This document shows, one piece after another, positions 1 to 6,475 of a DNA stretch of 31,035 nucleotides. Both the position numbers and the translations under genes were made by a program. Position 1 is the stretch's first letter. Every line of letters starts with the position of its first letter. The DNA is from a virus. The notes under the pieces were generated by a model. It was not told the DNA's origin, made no database searches, and worked only from the letters and a program-made list of their open reading frames with translations. The stretch lies in the IMG/VR virus record IMGVR_UViG_3300025418_000771, positions 1 through 31,035 of that record. One strand, given 5' to 3'.

Positions 1-841
1 CCATGAACTTTCCGACAGTAGGTGTTTCATTATACACCGCACTGTTGTTCGCAAGAGCGCGGTGGGGAGCGGTTTGCCACCACTGTCCGGCTTTAGCATG
101 TCTGATCCTTTCATCATCTAAGTCTGATAATGATATCATAGCTGAGCGACGAACGCCGCCGACTACAACCACCTCACCAATTTTGCACATCAAGTCGTGG
201 CACTCTAAACTATGCAGCTTGCGACCTTGTGCGCCTTTAAACAAATTAACTGTAAACTGAAATAAGTCTACTAGTGGTTGCGGCCCGGAAGCTCTTCCTC
301 CAAATGTTTTGAGTCGTGCTCCGGCTGGGCGGACGGACTCAACATTCCACTTAGGGATTTCTCCGGAGTAGAGGTGAGCGATGAGTAGACGTAATGCTTT
401 TGCCCACCCTTCTTTTGAGTCGTGTACTGTGATAACGTGTTCTGATTCGTAAAGTTTCTCCGGCACTTCCGGCAGATGGGATATATGTTTGGACTCCACC
501 GAAAAACCGACACCAGTTCCACATAACAGGATAAACATTGCCTCGTCGAACGATTTAACATCGTCCACAGGAAGATAGCTACAATTATAAACGCAAGTAT
601 TGTCACGGTCTGCACTCTTTCCAGCCGTCATCATGGCGCGCATGGACGGCATTAGTTCTAGGTTATGGATTGCATCAAAAATTTCAGTCTTTAATTCTGT
701 CTTATTTTGTATTGCTGGGGTACGACTAAAAATATATTCTACGTATCGATTAACTGTCTCTGCCCAAGTTTCTCTTCGTTGTTTATCATCTACAAATCGG
801 GCATAGCGGCTGGCGGCGATATATTCTTGATACTGATCCAT
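1..841 (-). CDS. Class II (adenosylcobalamin-dependent) ribonucleotide reductase, N-terminal 280 residues
   Basis: Reduces ribonucleotides to deoxyribonucleotides for phage DNA synthesis. The frame is open from the ATG at 841 to the left edge, so the C-terminal part lies outside. Visible family signatures are YNCSYLP (Cys87, likely the first redox cysteine), the LLCGTGVGFSVE segment (residues 105-116), GGRASGP (181-187), and the CHDLMCKIGEVVVVGGVRRSAMISLSD region (214-240), close to monomeric class II reductases of the RTPR type. This class needs B12 but not oxygen or a small subunit. The gene follows a strong terminator (879-908), so it either has its own weak promoter or depends on read-through. 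I chose the start because it is the first ATG after the terminator. Assignment to class II rather than class I rests on these motifs. Confidence 0.88.
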   Translation of the reverse strand, partial: MDQYQEYIAASRYARFVDDKQRRETWAETVNRYVEYIFSRTPAIQNKTELKTEIFDAIHNLELMPSMRAMMTAGKSADRDNTCVYNCSYLPVDDVKSFDEAMFILLCGTGVGFSVESKHISHLPEVPEKLYESEHVITVHDSKEGWAKALRLLIAHLYSGEIPKWNVESVRPAGARLKTFGGRASGPQPLVDLFQFTVNLFKGAQGRKLHSLECHDLMCKIGEVVVVGGVRRSAMISLSDLDDERIRHAKAGQWWQTAPHRALANNSAVYNETPTVGKFM

Positions 842-878
842 TTATAATTTTTCTCTAAGGTTGTGGTTAATTAAAGGG

Positions 879-908
879 CAAAAAGGGCGGCCAGTTTCTA
901 GCCGCCCT
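879..908 (-). terminator. Rho-independent terminator
   Basis: On the minus strand an 8-bp GC-rich stem (AGGGCGGC / GCCGCCCT, 884-891 with 901-908) closes a 9-nt loop and runs straight into TTTTT. It lies just after the DUF2815 gene and before the reductase gene. It is the clearest intrinsic terminator in the window. Confidence 0.9.
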
Positions 909-929
909 CGCCCACTACGTGGGTACTAC

Positions 930-1448
930 TTAAATTGCAAAGTCTGCTGCTGCTGATGTCGCGCCACCGAGTGGCTCACCATCTTCCAATTTTTGAACGT
1001 TGTTCAAACCGCATGCAATGCCTTTTGAGCCTTGCGCGTTATATGGATAAAATGTGATTGATGCACGGCCATAGCAACCACTGTAAAACTCACTAGGATC
1101 GATGATTGGGTTCAAATCCATATCAACAACGCCTGGCTTTTGTGCTGAGTTGGCATTGATGAAATAGCAGCCAGCGTATGCTGGATCATCTTTCTCTTCG
1201 TCACCGTCGCGTAAGCCACCTTTTAAACCCTTAGGGACAGAACCGCCAAAGTAAGCCGCAGCGGCCTGCTTGGTCTCTTCAAATGCCTTGTTGATCTTAG
1301 CAATTGTTTCTTTGTCTGACTTGGGGATAATTAGGGATACGGAATACTTAGGTGTACCACCCTCGACGGATGCCTTGGGTTGAAACACGTTGGCGTAAGA
1401 AAAGCGAACCTTACCGGTAACGATTTTTACTTTAGTGGTTTGAGTCAT
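930..1448 (-). CDS. DUF2815 family protein, probable single-stranded DNA-binding protein
   Basis: 172 residues. The opening region with VRFSYANVFQPK, then YSVSLIIPKSD, and later the SITFYPYNAQGSKGIACGLNNVQKL segment, match the DUF2815 family. Members are encoded beside phage replication and recombination genes and are thought to act as OB-fold ssDNA-binding proteins. The C-terminus is not strongly acidic, ending AAADFAI. The start at 1448 is preceded by AAGGTATATC. It is the only gene between promoter core 1513-1529 and the terminator at 879-908, so it is probably an abundantly expressed single-gene transcript with a leader of about 65 nt. This fits a stoichiometric ssDNA-binding role (inference). 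Confidence 0.82.
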   Translation of the reverse strand: MTQTTKVKIVTGKVRFSYANVFQPKASVEGGTPKYSVSLIIPKSDKETIAKINKAFEETKQAAAAYFGGSVPKGLKGGLRDGDEEKDDPAYAGCYFINANSAQKPGVVDMDLNPIIDPSEFYSGCYGRASITFYPYNAQGSKGIACGLNNVQKLEDGEPLGGATSAAADFAI

Positions 1449-1512
1449 GATATACCTTATTAAACGTTAGAACTGGACTTCAATAGGGGCCAGCTCGTCT
1501 ACCCTTTACTAT

Positions 1513-1529
1513 CTATATTAATGCAAAAT
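1513..1529 (-). promoter_or_regulatory. Phage promoter core, copy 1
   Basis: Minus strand reads ATTTTGCATTAATATAG, the consensus of a family repeated across the window. The last G (1513) is the presumed start point. It lies 65 nt before the DUF2815 start. The palindrome at 1544-1558 ends 17 nt before its TTGCATT, the same spacing as in the copy before the primase. Confidence 0.75.
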
Positions 1530-1681
1530 TACTCAGATATATTTTTCACCATGTGAAATAATTTCTTGCGGTAATAGTCTGAAAGCGTCTGCTCCACTTT
1601 ATCTCGCATCTCGGCTAATTGCTTTTGTAGCTCTTTCTGTTCTTTTTCCTTGGTATTGCTAAGCGTCGTAAAGGATTCCAT
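1529..1681 (-). CDS. Small protein, 50 residues, unknown function
   Basis: Opens MESFTTLSNT and ends VKNISE. It is charged and likely helical (KEKEQKELQKQLAEMRDKVE), which suggests a short coiled coil. The ATG at 1681 has GGAG five bases upstream and overlaps the end of the preceding gene by 23 nt. Its TAA stop touches promoter copy 1. The good ribosome site and tight packing support it as real. No family recognised. Confidence 0.55.
   Translation of the reverse strand: MESFTTLSNTKEKEQKELQKQLAEMRDKVEQTLSDYYRKKLFHMVKNISE
1544..1558. promoter_or_regulatory. Palindromic operator-like site TTTCAC-N3-GTGAAA
   Basis: Perfect 6+6 inverted repeat around 3 nt. The same site is found at 15244-15260, and with one change at 21971-21985. 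Two of the three copies sit at an identical distance from a promoter core. It overlaps the end of a 50-residue ORF, so part of it is also coding. A binding site for a phage or host regulator is inferred. Confidence 0.5.
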
Positions 1682-1916
1682 GTTTCTCCAATGCTTTTTT
1701 CATTGCCAGGGCCCGGATAAAGTCTGTCATGTACTCAGGTTCTTCCAGGATCTCTGGCTCTATTGCTACCAATTCAACAATCTCGTTGATTGAGTCACGA
1801 AGTTGACCTTTTTGTTCAAACAAGCATTTGCCTGCTATCCCATCAAAGTCTTTTGTAAACATATCAATCAGTAAATCAGGCACTTCAAAATTTGAACCAA
1901 AACAATCTACCTGCAT
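1659..1916 (-). CDS. Hypothetical protein, 85 residues
   Basis: Acidic protein opening MQVDCFGSNF, with a run rich in Glu (EIVELVAIEPEILEEPEY). The start at 1916 has AGAAAGG upstream. It follows a small membrane protein by 17 nt and overlaps the next ORF by 23 nt, so it belongs to the DUF2800 transcript. No motif or family recognised. Confidence 0.6.
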   Translation of the reverse strand: MQVDCFGSNFEVPDLLIDMFTKDFDGIAGKCLFEQKGQLRDSINEIVELVAIEPEILEEPEYMTDFIRALAMKKALEKHGILYDA

Positions 1917-1933
1917 AGGTGCCTTTCTTATTG

Positions 1934-2077
1934 TTATTTTGCCACCATTACAAGGCCCACGTTACCCATGGCGTATCCTAGGAACATGATACCAGTACCA
2001 ATACCGCCCTTTCTAAATTGATCTAATGCCACAATAAAATAAACTATACCCATTCCTGCAATTAACCAGGTGCTCAT
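1934..2077 (-). CDS. Small predicted membrane protein, 47 residues
   Basis: Opens MSTWLIAGMGIVYFIVALDQ and continues with a second hydrophobic stretch (IMFLGYAMGNVGLVMV), joined by FRKGGIGTG. This gives two likely membrane segments linked by a basic turn. The ATG overlaps the TGA of the DUF2800 gene (ATGA), so translation is probably coupled. Function unknown. Confidence 0.7.
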   Translation of the reverse strand: MSTWLIAGMGIVYFIVALDQFRKGGIGTGIMFLGYAMGNVGLVMVAK

Positions 2078-3207
2078 GAAAAATCCTCCTTAGCACTCTC
2101 TTTATCGCGGACCAATTTGGGTTGTCCTTCAGGGCGCTGTACTAATTCTCCCAGCCATGCTGTAATTTGCCCTTTAGGTCCTAGCTTTTCTAATTGGGCT
2201 AGTGATTTGAGCTTTGGAGGCTCCCAAATAATTTCTGGGGCCATACCCTTCTCTACCAAAACGGTGGCCGCCAGGGCCTGATCTGCGATCTTACGGTGGG
2301 TTACTGAGGTAGAGAGTTTGTATCCGGGTGGCACCACATTTTCTTCTACTGCTCGGTTGAGTGCAAACTCTTCTACATCATTGACCCAGGTCCTTAGGGT
2401 TTGGGCTTTGTGGAGGACTTCGCTGATTTCGTCTTCGCTGAGGAGCGGGGGGTCTTTGAACTCTTGACGGGCGAGCTCTGTGTTGTAGTCGCTGCGGGCG
2501 CGGCATTGCGCTTTGGCTTTGCAGAACTGGCACCAGGATCCCGGGAGGAACTCACCTGCGCCGCTCCACGCTTTCTTGGCTTTTGGTTTGACGAAATAGT
2601 TTGCCCAGTCGACGAGCTTGGTGATGGACGTCCCATCGCTGCTAATAGAGTCGAGTCTTGGCTGGTGGATGGTGTAACTGACTTCTTTGATGTCAGGCCA
2701 CTCTTCTTTGAATTTACTCCATGCACCGAGCGCGTAGAGTCTGAGCTGGGTGTTGTCGATTGCGGAAACGGCCACGCCCTTGCCGAATTTAAGGTCGATG
2801 ACTCGAATGGTGTGTTTAGAAAGAATAACCACATCGGCCGTACCAAAGCCGTCAGGAACCCAGTCACTAAAGTCGACACGCTGTTCAAAAAGAGGCGTGT
2901 CCCCCTCACCAATTTGAGAACGAACGTACAATACATAATTGTCCACGTTAGCTTCAAAATCGTCATTGTAGTAGGGGGTTGCTTTAATGATCTCGTATTC
3001 TTTTTCATATTCTTCAATTCCTATTTGTCCGTAGTAATGACGTAATTTAGCTTCTGCTAATGAGTGGGCCATTGTTCCTTCTTGACTAAAATCGAAAGAA
3101 CCAGGGGGGCGTTTTTGGTCTGGGAGAGTTGCCTCTAATCTAGCGCTGGGGGTGCAGGATAGCCATCGTTTGGATCCTGATGCGCTTAGGAGTGCATGTG
3201 CAGTCAT
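2074..3207 (-). CDS. DUF2800 family protein, PD-(D/E)XK nuclease with Cas4-like cysteine cluster
   Basis: 377 residues. The N-terminal MTAHALLSASGSKRWLSC is the signature of DUF2800. The nuclease core shows GTADVV (Asp125) and VIDLKFGKG (Asp138, Lys140), the D...(D/E)-x-K pattern. A cysteine cluster near Cys226, Cys229 and Cys235, with Cys18 at the N-terminus, resembles the iron-sulphur site of Cas4/AddB-type nucleases. DUF2800 and DUF2815 genes are classic neighbours in phage recombination/replication modules, as here. It is expressed from promoter copy 2 (3234-3250) with a four-codon ORF in the leader. A role in DNA end processing or recombination is inferred from the family. Confidence 0.85.
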   Translation of the reverse strand: MTAHALLSASGSKRWLSCTPSARLEATLPDQKRPPGSFDFSQEGTMAHSLAEAKLRHYYGQIGIEEYEKEYEIIKATPYYNDDFEANVDNYVLYVRSQIGEGDTPLFEQRVDFSDWVPDGFGTADVVILSKHTIRVIDLKFGKGVAVSAIDNTQLRLYALGAWSKFKEEWPDIKEVSYTIHQPRLDSISSDGTSITKLVDWANYFVKPKAKKAWSGAGEFLPGSWCQFCKAKAQCRARSDYNTELARQEFKDPPLLSEDEISEVLHKAQTLRTWVNDVEEFALNRAVEENVVPPGYKLSTSVTHRKIADQALAATVLVEKGMAPEIIWEPPKLKSLAQLEKLGPKGQITAWLGELVQRPEGQPKLVRDKESAKEDFS

Positions 3208-3216
3208 CTTATTCTC

Positions 3217-3231
3217 TTATTCAATTGTCAT
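3217..3231 (-). other. Leaderless four-codon minicistron (MTIE-stop)
   Basis: ATG-ACA-ATT-GAA-TAA begins three bases after the presumed start of promoter copy 2, exactly where four other copies place a true start codon. It ends 9 nt before the DUF2800 ATG. It may tune ribosome loading on DUF2800 or be a relic. Confidence 0.35.
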
Positions 3232-3233
3232 AT

Positions 3234-3250
3234 TTATATTAATGCAAAAT
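3234..3250 (-). promoter_or_regulatory. Phage promoter core, copy 2
   Basis: Minus strand reads ATTTTGCATTAATATAA, one base from consensus at the last position. It faces the DUF2800 gene, whose start is 27 nt further on. Confidence 0.75.
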
Positions 3251-3259
3251 CCGAAGAAT

Positions 3260-3652
3260 TTACTGCGAATATTTTTTTAAATATTCTTGGGCGGATTGCA
3301 TAATTTGTATGGATTCTTTAAAGTGCCCTATTCCCGCGTTACAGTGTGTGCATAACAAGGAACGCACCTTGCCAGTGGTGTGGTTATGGTCCACACAAGG
3401 ATTTTTATGGGGTACAAAAGGCAGCTTGCAGATATCGCAGGCATTATTTTGTTGAATTATCTTTTTATTAAATTCTTCTAAGGTTATACCATAATTTCTA
3501 GTACGTGCCTTATTTAATTTTTCAATCCGATTTTCTTTGTAATACTTTGCCTGACAGGCTTTGCAATATGTTGAAAATCCACCTTTGCGTGTTTTATCGG
3601 GATAAAACTCTAAGAATGATTTTTGTGTCTTGCACCTAAAGCACGTCTTCAT
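3260..3652 (-). CDS. Endonuclease VII-like HNH nuclease, 130 residues
   Basis: Two zinc-binding parts: an N-terminal CxxC pair (Cys4, Cys7, Cys30, Cys33), then the treble-clef nuclease with CDIC (72-75), VDHNHTTGKVRSLL (87-100, catalytic D-H-N-H) and CTHCNAGIGHF (101-111). This is the recombination endonuclease VII fold (T4 gp49 type), which resolves branched DNA before packaging. Many phage copies are instead free-standing homing nucleases, and sequence alone does not separate the two. I chose the ATG at 3652 over an upstream TTG because GAGGGAAG lies at ribosome-site distance. It sits directly after the small terminase gene, separated by a folded spacer. Confidence 0.8.
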   Translation of the reverse strand: MKTCFRCKTQKSFLEFYPDKTRKGGFSTYCKACQAKYYKENRIEKLNKARTRNYGITLEEFNKKIIQQNNACDICKLPFVPHKNPCVDHNHTTGKVRSLLCTHCNAGIGHFKESIQIMQSAQEYLKKYSQ

Positions 3653-3673
3653 TGATACTTCCCTCAAGTAAAT

Positions 3674-3723
3674 TGGTGGACTAGCCAGTTAGGGAACTGG
3701 CAGGGGAGCTACCCGATTCGTCC
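3674..3723 (-). other. Compact tRNA-like three-way-junction RNA element
   Basis: Read on the minus strand, GGAC (5') pairs with GTCC near the 3' end. Inside are a GGGT/CCC hairpin and a perfect 7-bp hairpin (GCCAGTT / AACTGGC), and the element ends GTCC-ACCA. It looks like a tRNA with D and anticodon arms but no T arm. It lies between the small terminase and endonuclease VII-like genes. It could be a decayed tRNA, a processing site, or simple translational control. Function is not established. Confidence 0.35.
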
Positions 3724-3733
3724 GTTGATGGTA

Positions 3734-4129
3734 CTACTCTTTTAGTGAGTTGATTAACTCTTGAATTTCTTTGTTGAAATCGATAGTGACTTCTTGTTTT
3801 ACTGTTGCTTTGACTTCACGATTGTCTTTGTAATCCTCGGGGTACTGGCCCCGTAATGCGATCTCAGCGACACGTGAATTAAATCCGCGGTTATCAATAT
3901 TTGCCAGCATCATATTTTCCCAGTAAGCCTGGCCATATGTTGTGGCAAGGTCCATGGTTTCCGCAAAAACTGGATCATCTTGTTTCCATTTAGCGGCCGT
4001 AGCTTTACTGATACCAACAGCGGCATACATAGCTTTTTGAGACGCACCTTGCTTACCAAGATCTAAAATAATCTCGGCCATCTCTTTGGTAAATGTCTTT
4101 TTATTTGCTGGTGATTTTTTGGTTGCCAT
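3734..4129 (-). CDS. Terminase small subunit (putative)
   Basis: 131 residues. A basic N-terminus is followed by a helix-turn-helix (ILDLGKQGASQKAMYAAVGISKATAAKWKQ, about 22-51), then a segment with DLATTYGQAYWENMMLANID and QYPEDYKDNREVKATVKQEV, and an acidic C-terminal tail (EIQELINSLKE). This arrangement of DNA-binding HTH, helical oligomerisation region and short tail matches small terminases that recognise phage DNA and load the large subunit. It is unusual that it lies on the opposite strand and about 20 kb from the large subunit (24015-25457). It overlaps the stop of the upstream DUF6321-like gene (ATGG junction). Confidence 0.7.
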   Translation of the reverse strand: MATKKSPANKKTFTKEMAEIILDLGKQGASQKAMYAAVGISKATAAKWKQDDPVFAETMDLATTYGQAYWENMMLANIDNRGFNSRVAEIALRGQYPEDYKDNREVKATVKQEVTIDFNKEIQELINSLKE

Positions 4130-4560
4130 TAGCAGTTCCAGTTTTTTAATGATGCCTTAGCTCTTGTGGCTGGCCCTTTTGCTTTCTTTACAACACCTTC
4201 CATGCGAGCGCAGAACGATGCCTTACGGCCCTTGTCTGATTCTGTCTTTGGGTGGGGTGCTGGTGCTTTTAGGTTGCTATTATTCTTGCGGTTGTATTCT
4301 GCACGACCCTTGGCTGTCATACCTGCACCCTTTTCGGTAGGGTTGTATGTCTTTCCTGAGCCAGTGGTTTTGTGGGCGATTGGCTTGTCGTGTTTTACTG
4401 AGCCGCCGGTTGCCTTCTTGGCAGTTTTAGCAGACTCAACAAATGCTTGTTTGGTTGGGGCACCGGCTGTGCCAGGTTTACGCATGCGTTCGCCTGAGCC
4501 ATTTTTGATGCGCTCTTGTTTAGCGTGGATGTTTGCATATAGGCCGGGTTTGGTTGCCAT
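4129..4560 (-). CDS. DUF6321-like basic phage protein, 143 residues
   Basis: Strongly basic, low-complexity protein with Lys/Gly/Ala-rich segments, opening MATKPGLYANIHAKQERI and closing SFCARMEGVV...LKNWNC. The blocks GERMRKPGTAGAPT, MTAKGRAEYNRKNNSNLKAP and SFCARM are shared by DUF6321-type proteins of many large aquatic phages. Function is unknown; a DNA-binding or virion-core role is a guess from charge. AAGGAATATT precedes the ATG. It lies just after tRNA-Thr and just before the small terminase gene. Confidence 0.7.
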   Translation of the reverse strand: MATKPGLYANIHAKQERIKNGSGERMRKPGTAGAPTKQAFVESAKTAKKATGGSVKHDKPIAHKTTGSGKTYNPTEKGAGMTAKGRAEYNRKNNSNLKAPAPHPKTESDKGRKASFCARMEGVVKKAKGPATRAKASLKNWNC

Positions 4561-4577
4561 AATATTCCTTATTGAGT

Positions 4578-4651
4578 TGGTGCCCCTTGATAGAATCGAA
4601 CTAACAATTCAAGATTACAAATCTAGCGTTATACCATTTAACTAAAGGGGC
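4578..4651 (-). tRNA. tRNA-Thr (anticodon UGU), CCA encoded
   Basis: A full cloverleaf folds on the minus strand. Acceptor stem is GCCCCTT/AAGGGGC (7 bp) with discriminator A and encoded CCA; D stem GTTA/TAAC; anticodon stem CTAGA/TCTTG with one T-T mismatch and loop TTTGTAA giving anticodon TGT; variable loop AATT; T stem GTTAG/CTATC with one T-T mismatch and loop TTCGATT. G1-C72, C2-G71 and the G35-U36 of the anticodon fit threonine identity. It is embedded in the leftward operon. Confidence 0.9.
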
Positions 4652-4660
4652 TGGTAACGC

Positions 4661-4918
4661 TTAGAATATTACCGTGGTGCCAGTCAATCGTTTTGCTACT
4701 TTAACGACTTCATTATGGCTGGTATCGCTGACAAACTTGTTAATTTCAACGGCCTTGTCAATGATTTCTTCCATGGTAGGAAACTTAGGCGCTAATTCGG
4801 ATACTTCTTTTGATGTCTTGTTAAGCAAGTCCCATGCAGCCAGGTTGGCCTCATGCTGTTTAACTAAAAGATCCTTAGCGGTGTTGAAAATGGAAAAACG
4901 TAATTCAAATGGATTCAT
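4661..4918 (-). CDS. Conserved hypothetical phage protein, 85 residues
   Basis: Opens MNPFELRFSIFNTAKDLLVKQHEANLAAW by residue 29, a pattern I recall from T4-like cyanophage hypotheticals but to which I cannot attach a function. Mostly helical. AGGAGAATTAT precedes the ATG at 4918. It is the first gene after promoter copy 3 and its ~155-nt structured leader. Confidence 0.7.
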   Translation of the reverse strand: MNPFELRFSIFNTAKDLLVKQHEANLAAWDLLNKTSKEVSELAPKFPTMEEIIDKAVEINKFVSDTSHNEVVKVAKRLTGTTVIF

Positions 4919-5073
4919 ATAATTCTCCTGTGTGTATGATGTGTAAGTGATCGTCTTTCCGATCTGCCAGGGGTCAAGTCACCTCCCCGTACTTGTGGCG
5001 TCCGAGCGTCCCCGGACAAATGCGGGGTGGCGTTTTAAGTCACCCGCGAGGAGCGCTTCACAGCGAGTCCTAT
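4919..5073 (-). promoter_or_regulatory. Structured 5' leader with possible pseudoknot
   Basis: A transcript from promoter copy 3 would carry about 155 nt before the next ATG. On the minus strand I see stems GCGGGTG/CACCCCGC, GTCCG/CGGAC and GATCG/CGATC. There is also CAAGT...ACTTG, whose loop contains GGGG able to pair with a downstream CCCC (H-type pseudoknot). The element GGTGACTT occurs twice. It matches no riboswitch class I know. Confidence 0.4.
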
Positions 5074-5090
5074 CTATATTAATGCAAAAT
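5074..5090 (-). promoter_or_regulatory. Phage promoter core, copy 3
   Basis: Exact ATTTTGCATTAATATAG on the minus strand. A TAGGGCG element lies 15 nt upstream of TTGCATT, the same spacing as in copies 7 and 8 on the other strand. It drives the 85-residue protein, tRNA-Thr, DUF6321-like, small terminase and endonuclease VII-like genes. Confidence 0.78.
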
Positions 5091-5106
5091 GCCTACCGAA
5101 AGCGCC

Positions 5107-5331
5107 CTAATCCGGAATAATGATTGTTCTTTTGGGCTTTGATGGCACCGGGGTATCCATAGCCTTGCGCAGATGAGGCAAAACGTCATTGAGCATCATC
5201 TTGGCCATTGCTGCGGCCTTTTCTTGATGCTCAATTTCCTGCTCTGCCGTTGTGCGTTTAGCTTTACGCTCTACCTCCGCAATGATGTCATTGCTGACAC
5301 CGGCGCGTTTAAGCAGTTGCTTGAGGTTCAT
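5107..5331 (-). CDS. Hypothetical helical protein, 74 residues
   Basis: Opens MNLKQLLKRAGVSNDIIAEV, followed by a charged helix (ERKAKRTTAEQEIEHQEKAA) and a Pro/Lys-rich tail. I chose the ATG at 5331 over the one at 5355 because GGAGACTCC lies in the ribosome-site position, and this shortens the overlap with the upstream gene to 23 nt. It is the last gene of the ACP operon before promoter copy 3. Function unknown. Confidence 0.6.
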   Translation of the reverse strand: MNLKQLLKRAGVSNDIIAEVERKAKRTTAEQEIEHQEKAAAMAKMMLNDVLPHLRKAMDTPVPSKPKRTIIIPD

Positions 5332-5557
5332 TAGCTGGAGTCTCCGTTGCAGCATTAGCGTTTAACGCATCAATCTGTGGCCCGCATTGTGATTGAATTG
5401 CGGCAATAATGTTTGCCAACAAAACAGTGGGGGTTTGGAATGGTTGGTTTAGTGCATTCAAAATGCCATTGATATCACCTACTGAAAACTTCAATGTCAT
5501 AATTTTGTCTGCTAATGGATCTACTTCTTTTGCTGGTACATCTACTGTGTCAGTCAT
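5309..5557 (-). CDS. Conserved hypothetical phage protein, 82 residues
   Basis: A central block (LKFSVGDINGILNALNQPFQTPTVLLANIIAAIQSQCGPQI) is flanked by low-complexity acidic and Ala/Thr-rich tails. The block resembles small proteins common in aquatic phages, of unknown function. It overlaps the upstream gene by 8 nt and the downstream one by 23 nt, so coupled translation is likely. Confidence 0.65.
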   Translation of the reverse strand: MTDTVDVPAKEVDPLADKIMTLKFSVGDINGILNALNQPFQTPTVLLANIIAAIQSQCGPQIDALNANAATETPANEPQATA

Positions 5558-5852
5558 TTTTACTTCCTTTCTTCTTTGGTTTAATTGTTACATCTGAATC
5601 AGGTACTGCGTACTTACTTGTGAATCCACCATTCTTGATCATCATCTCAAATCCATCCCACAGTCTTTGAATTTTTAAATCATTGACATACTCAATGCCT
5701 TGCAGGCGGTTTGCCAGTTCATCCTCATCAAAGCCTTTAATTGGGCGATCTAAGTGTTGTCGAATCAATTCAGCGATAGCCTCATTGGTCTCCCACAATT
5801 TAATGATGTCTTGCTCTAAATCAAAACGATCGTATTCGCTGAAAAATTTCAT
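5550..5852 (-). CDS. Conserved hypothetical phage protein, 100 residues
   Basis: Opens MKFFSEYDRFDLEQDIIKLWETNEAI. The 'DRFDLEQDI...W' pattern recalls a T4-like cyanophage hypothetical. The C-terminus is basic (IKPKKKGSKND). It overlaps the upstream gene by 4 nt and the downstream gene by 8 nt. Role unknown. Confidence 0.65.
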   Translation of the reverse strand: MKFFSEYDRFDLEQDIIKLWETNEAIAELIRQHLDRPIKGFDEDELANRLQGIEYVNDLKIQRLWDGFEMMIKNGGFTSKYAVPDSDVTIKPKKKGSKND

Positions 5853-6085
5853 TTCTTCATCTCTTTCTTTGCTTTCTTTACTGCATTGTCAAAGTCATAA
5901 GTAAAGTAACGTCCGACTTCTTCCAGGGCCGGGATCAATTTTTCCCACATAGCAATATCGTCTTCATGATAAGAGCCTGGTGTTTTCTTGGCACGTTTTA
6001 CATCTTCTGTGCACCAAATATAACTTTGAATAATTGCCTTGCTTACTATTTGATCTGCAAATTCGTCATCAATTTCTACAATCAT
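5849..6085 (-). CDS. Hypothetical protein, 78 residues
   Basis: Opens MIVEIDDEFADQIVSKAIIQ and ends in a lysine-rich helix (AVKKAKKEMKK). I chose the ATG at 6085 over a GTG nine bases upstream because GAGGAG lies eight bases before it and it forms an ATGA overlap with the DUF3310 stop. No function recognised. Confidence 0.65.
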   Translation of the reverse strand: MIVEIDDEFADQIVSKAIIQSYIWCTEDVKRAKKTPGSYHEDDIAMWEKLIPALEEVGRYFTYDFDNAVKKAKKEMKK

Positions 6086-6306
6086 TTCCCACACTCCTCT
6101 TCATGATTTGTTCGCTTTTTTAATTCTCGGTCAATGTACCATGCTGCTTTCTTTAAATCTTCTACTGCGTCATTCTTTAAATCAGCTCGCCAAATATATT
6201 TAATGGCGTTACCAAGATTAAAACCCATATGCTCTGTAATCTGAATACAATCAATTCCTGACGGATGACTAGTGTAGTGTTTAGGTCGGTTTACTGGATC
6301 GTGCAT
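6082..6306 (-). CDS. DUF3310 family protein, 74 residues
   Basis: Carries the full DUF3310 signature: PVNRPKHYTSHPSGIDCIQITEHMGF, then GNAIKYIWRADLKNDAVEDLKKAAWYIDREL. The family is common in phages; a nucleotide-kinase label has been used for it in annotation, but no activity is established that I can cite. It overlaps the upstream gene by 26 nt and the downstream one by 4 nt. Confidence 0.85.
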   Translation of the reverse strand: MHDPVNRPKHYTSHPSGIDCIQITEHMGFNLGNAIKYIWRADLKNDAVEDLKKAAWYIDRELKKRTNHEEECGK

Positions 6307-6475
6307 CTCTCATCTCCTTAAGGTGTTTTTCCATAATCTGTAACTCTTCCATGCTGTCACACACCCAGATTCCCAGTAAATCTTTAAAGCGGCTAGTGTC
6401 GATATCCTCCACACCAGTAAGCGTCTCCATAACATAGTAGCCTTTAATTTTGTGCTCGACAATAAAATGACTCAT
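6281..6475 (-). CDS. Hypothetical protein, 64 residues
   Basis: Opens MSHFIVEHKIKGYYVMETLT. The ATG at 6475 overlaps the TGA of the sigma region-4-like gene (ATGA), which decides against a longer frame. It includes GIWVCDSMEELQIMEKHLKEM. Function unknown. Confidence 0.65.
   Translation of the reverse strand: MSHFIVEHKIKGYYVMETLTGVEDIDTSRFKDLLGIWVCDSMEELQIMEKHLKEMRDARSSKPT

Noticed and set aside
842-929. Cobalamin riboswitch before the B12-dependent reductase
   Set aside because: Only a terminator and about 35 nt remain; no B12-box or room for the fold.
2401-3045. Long plus-strand open frame opposite the DUF2800 gene
   Set aside because: It mirrors the codon structure of the real gene, has no ribosome site or family match, and would be the only rightward gene in the block.
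4166-4645. Plus-strand frame opposite the DUF6321-like gene and tRNA
   Set aside because: It runs through the tRNA gene and reflects the lysine-rich composition of the opposite strand.
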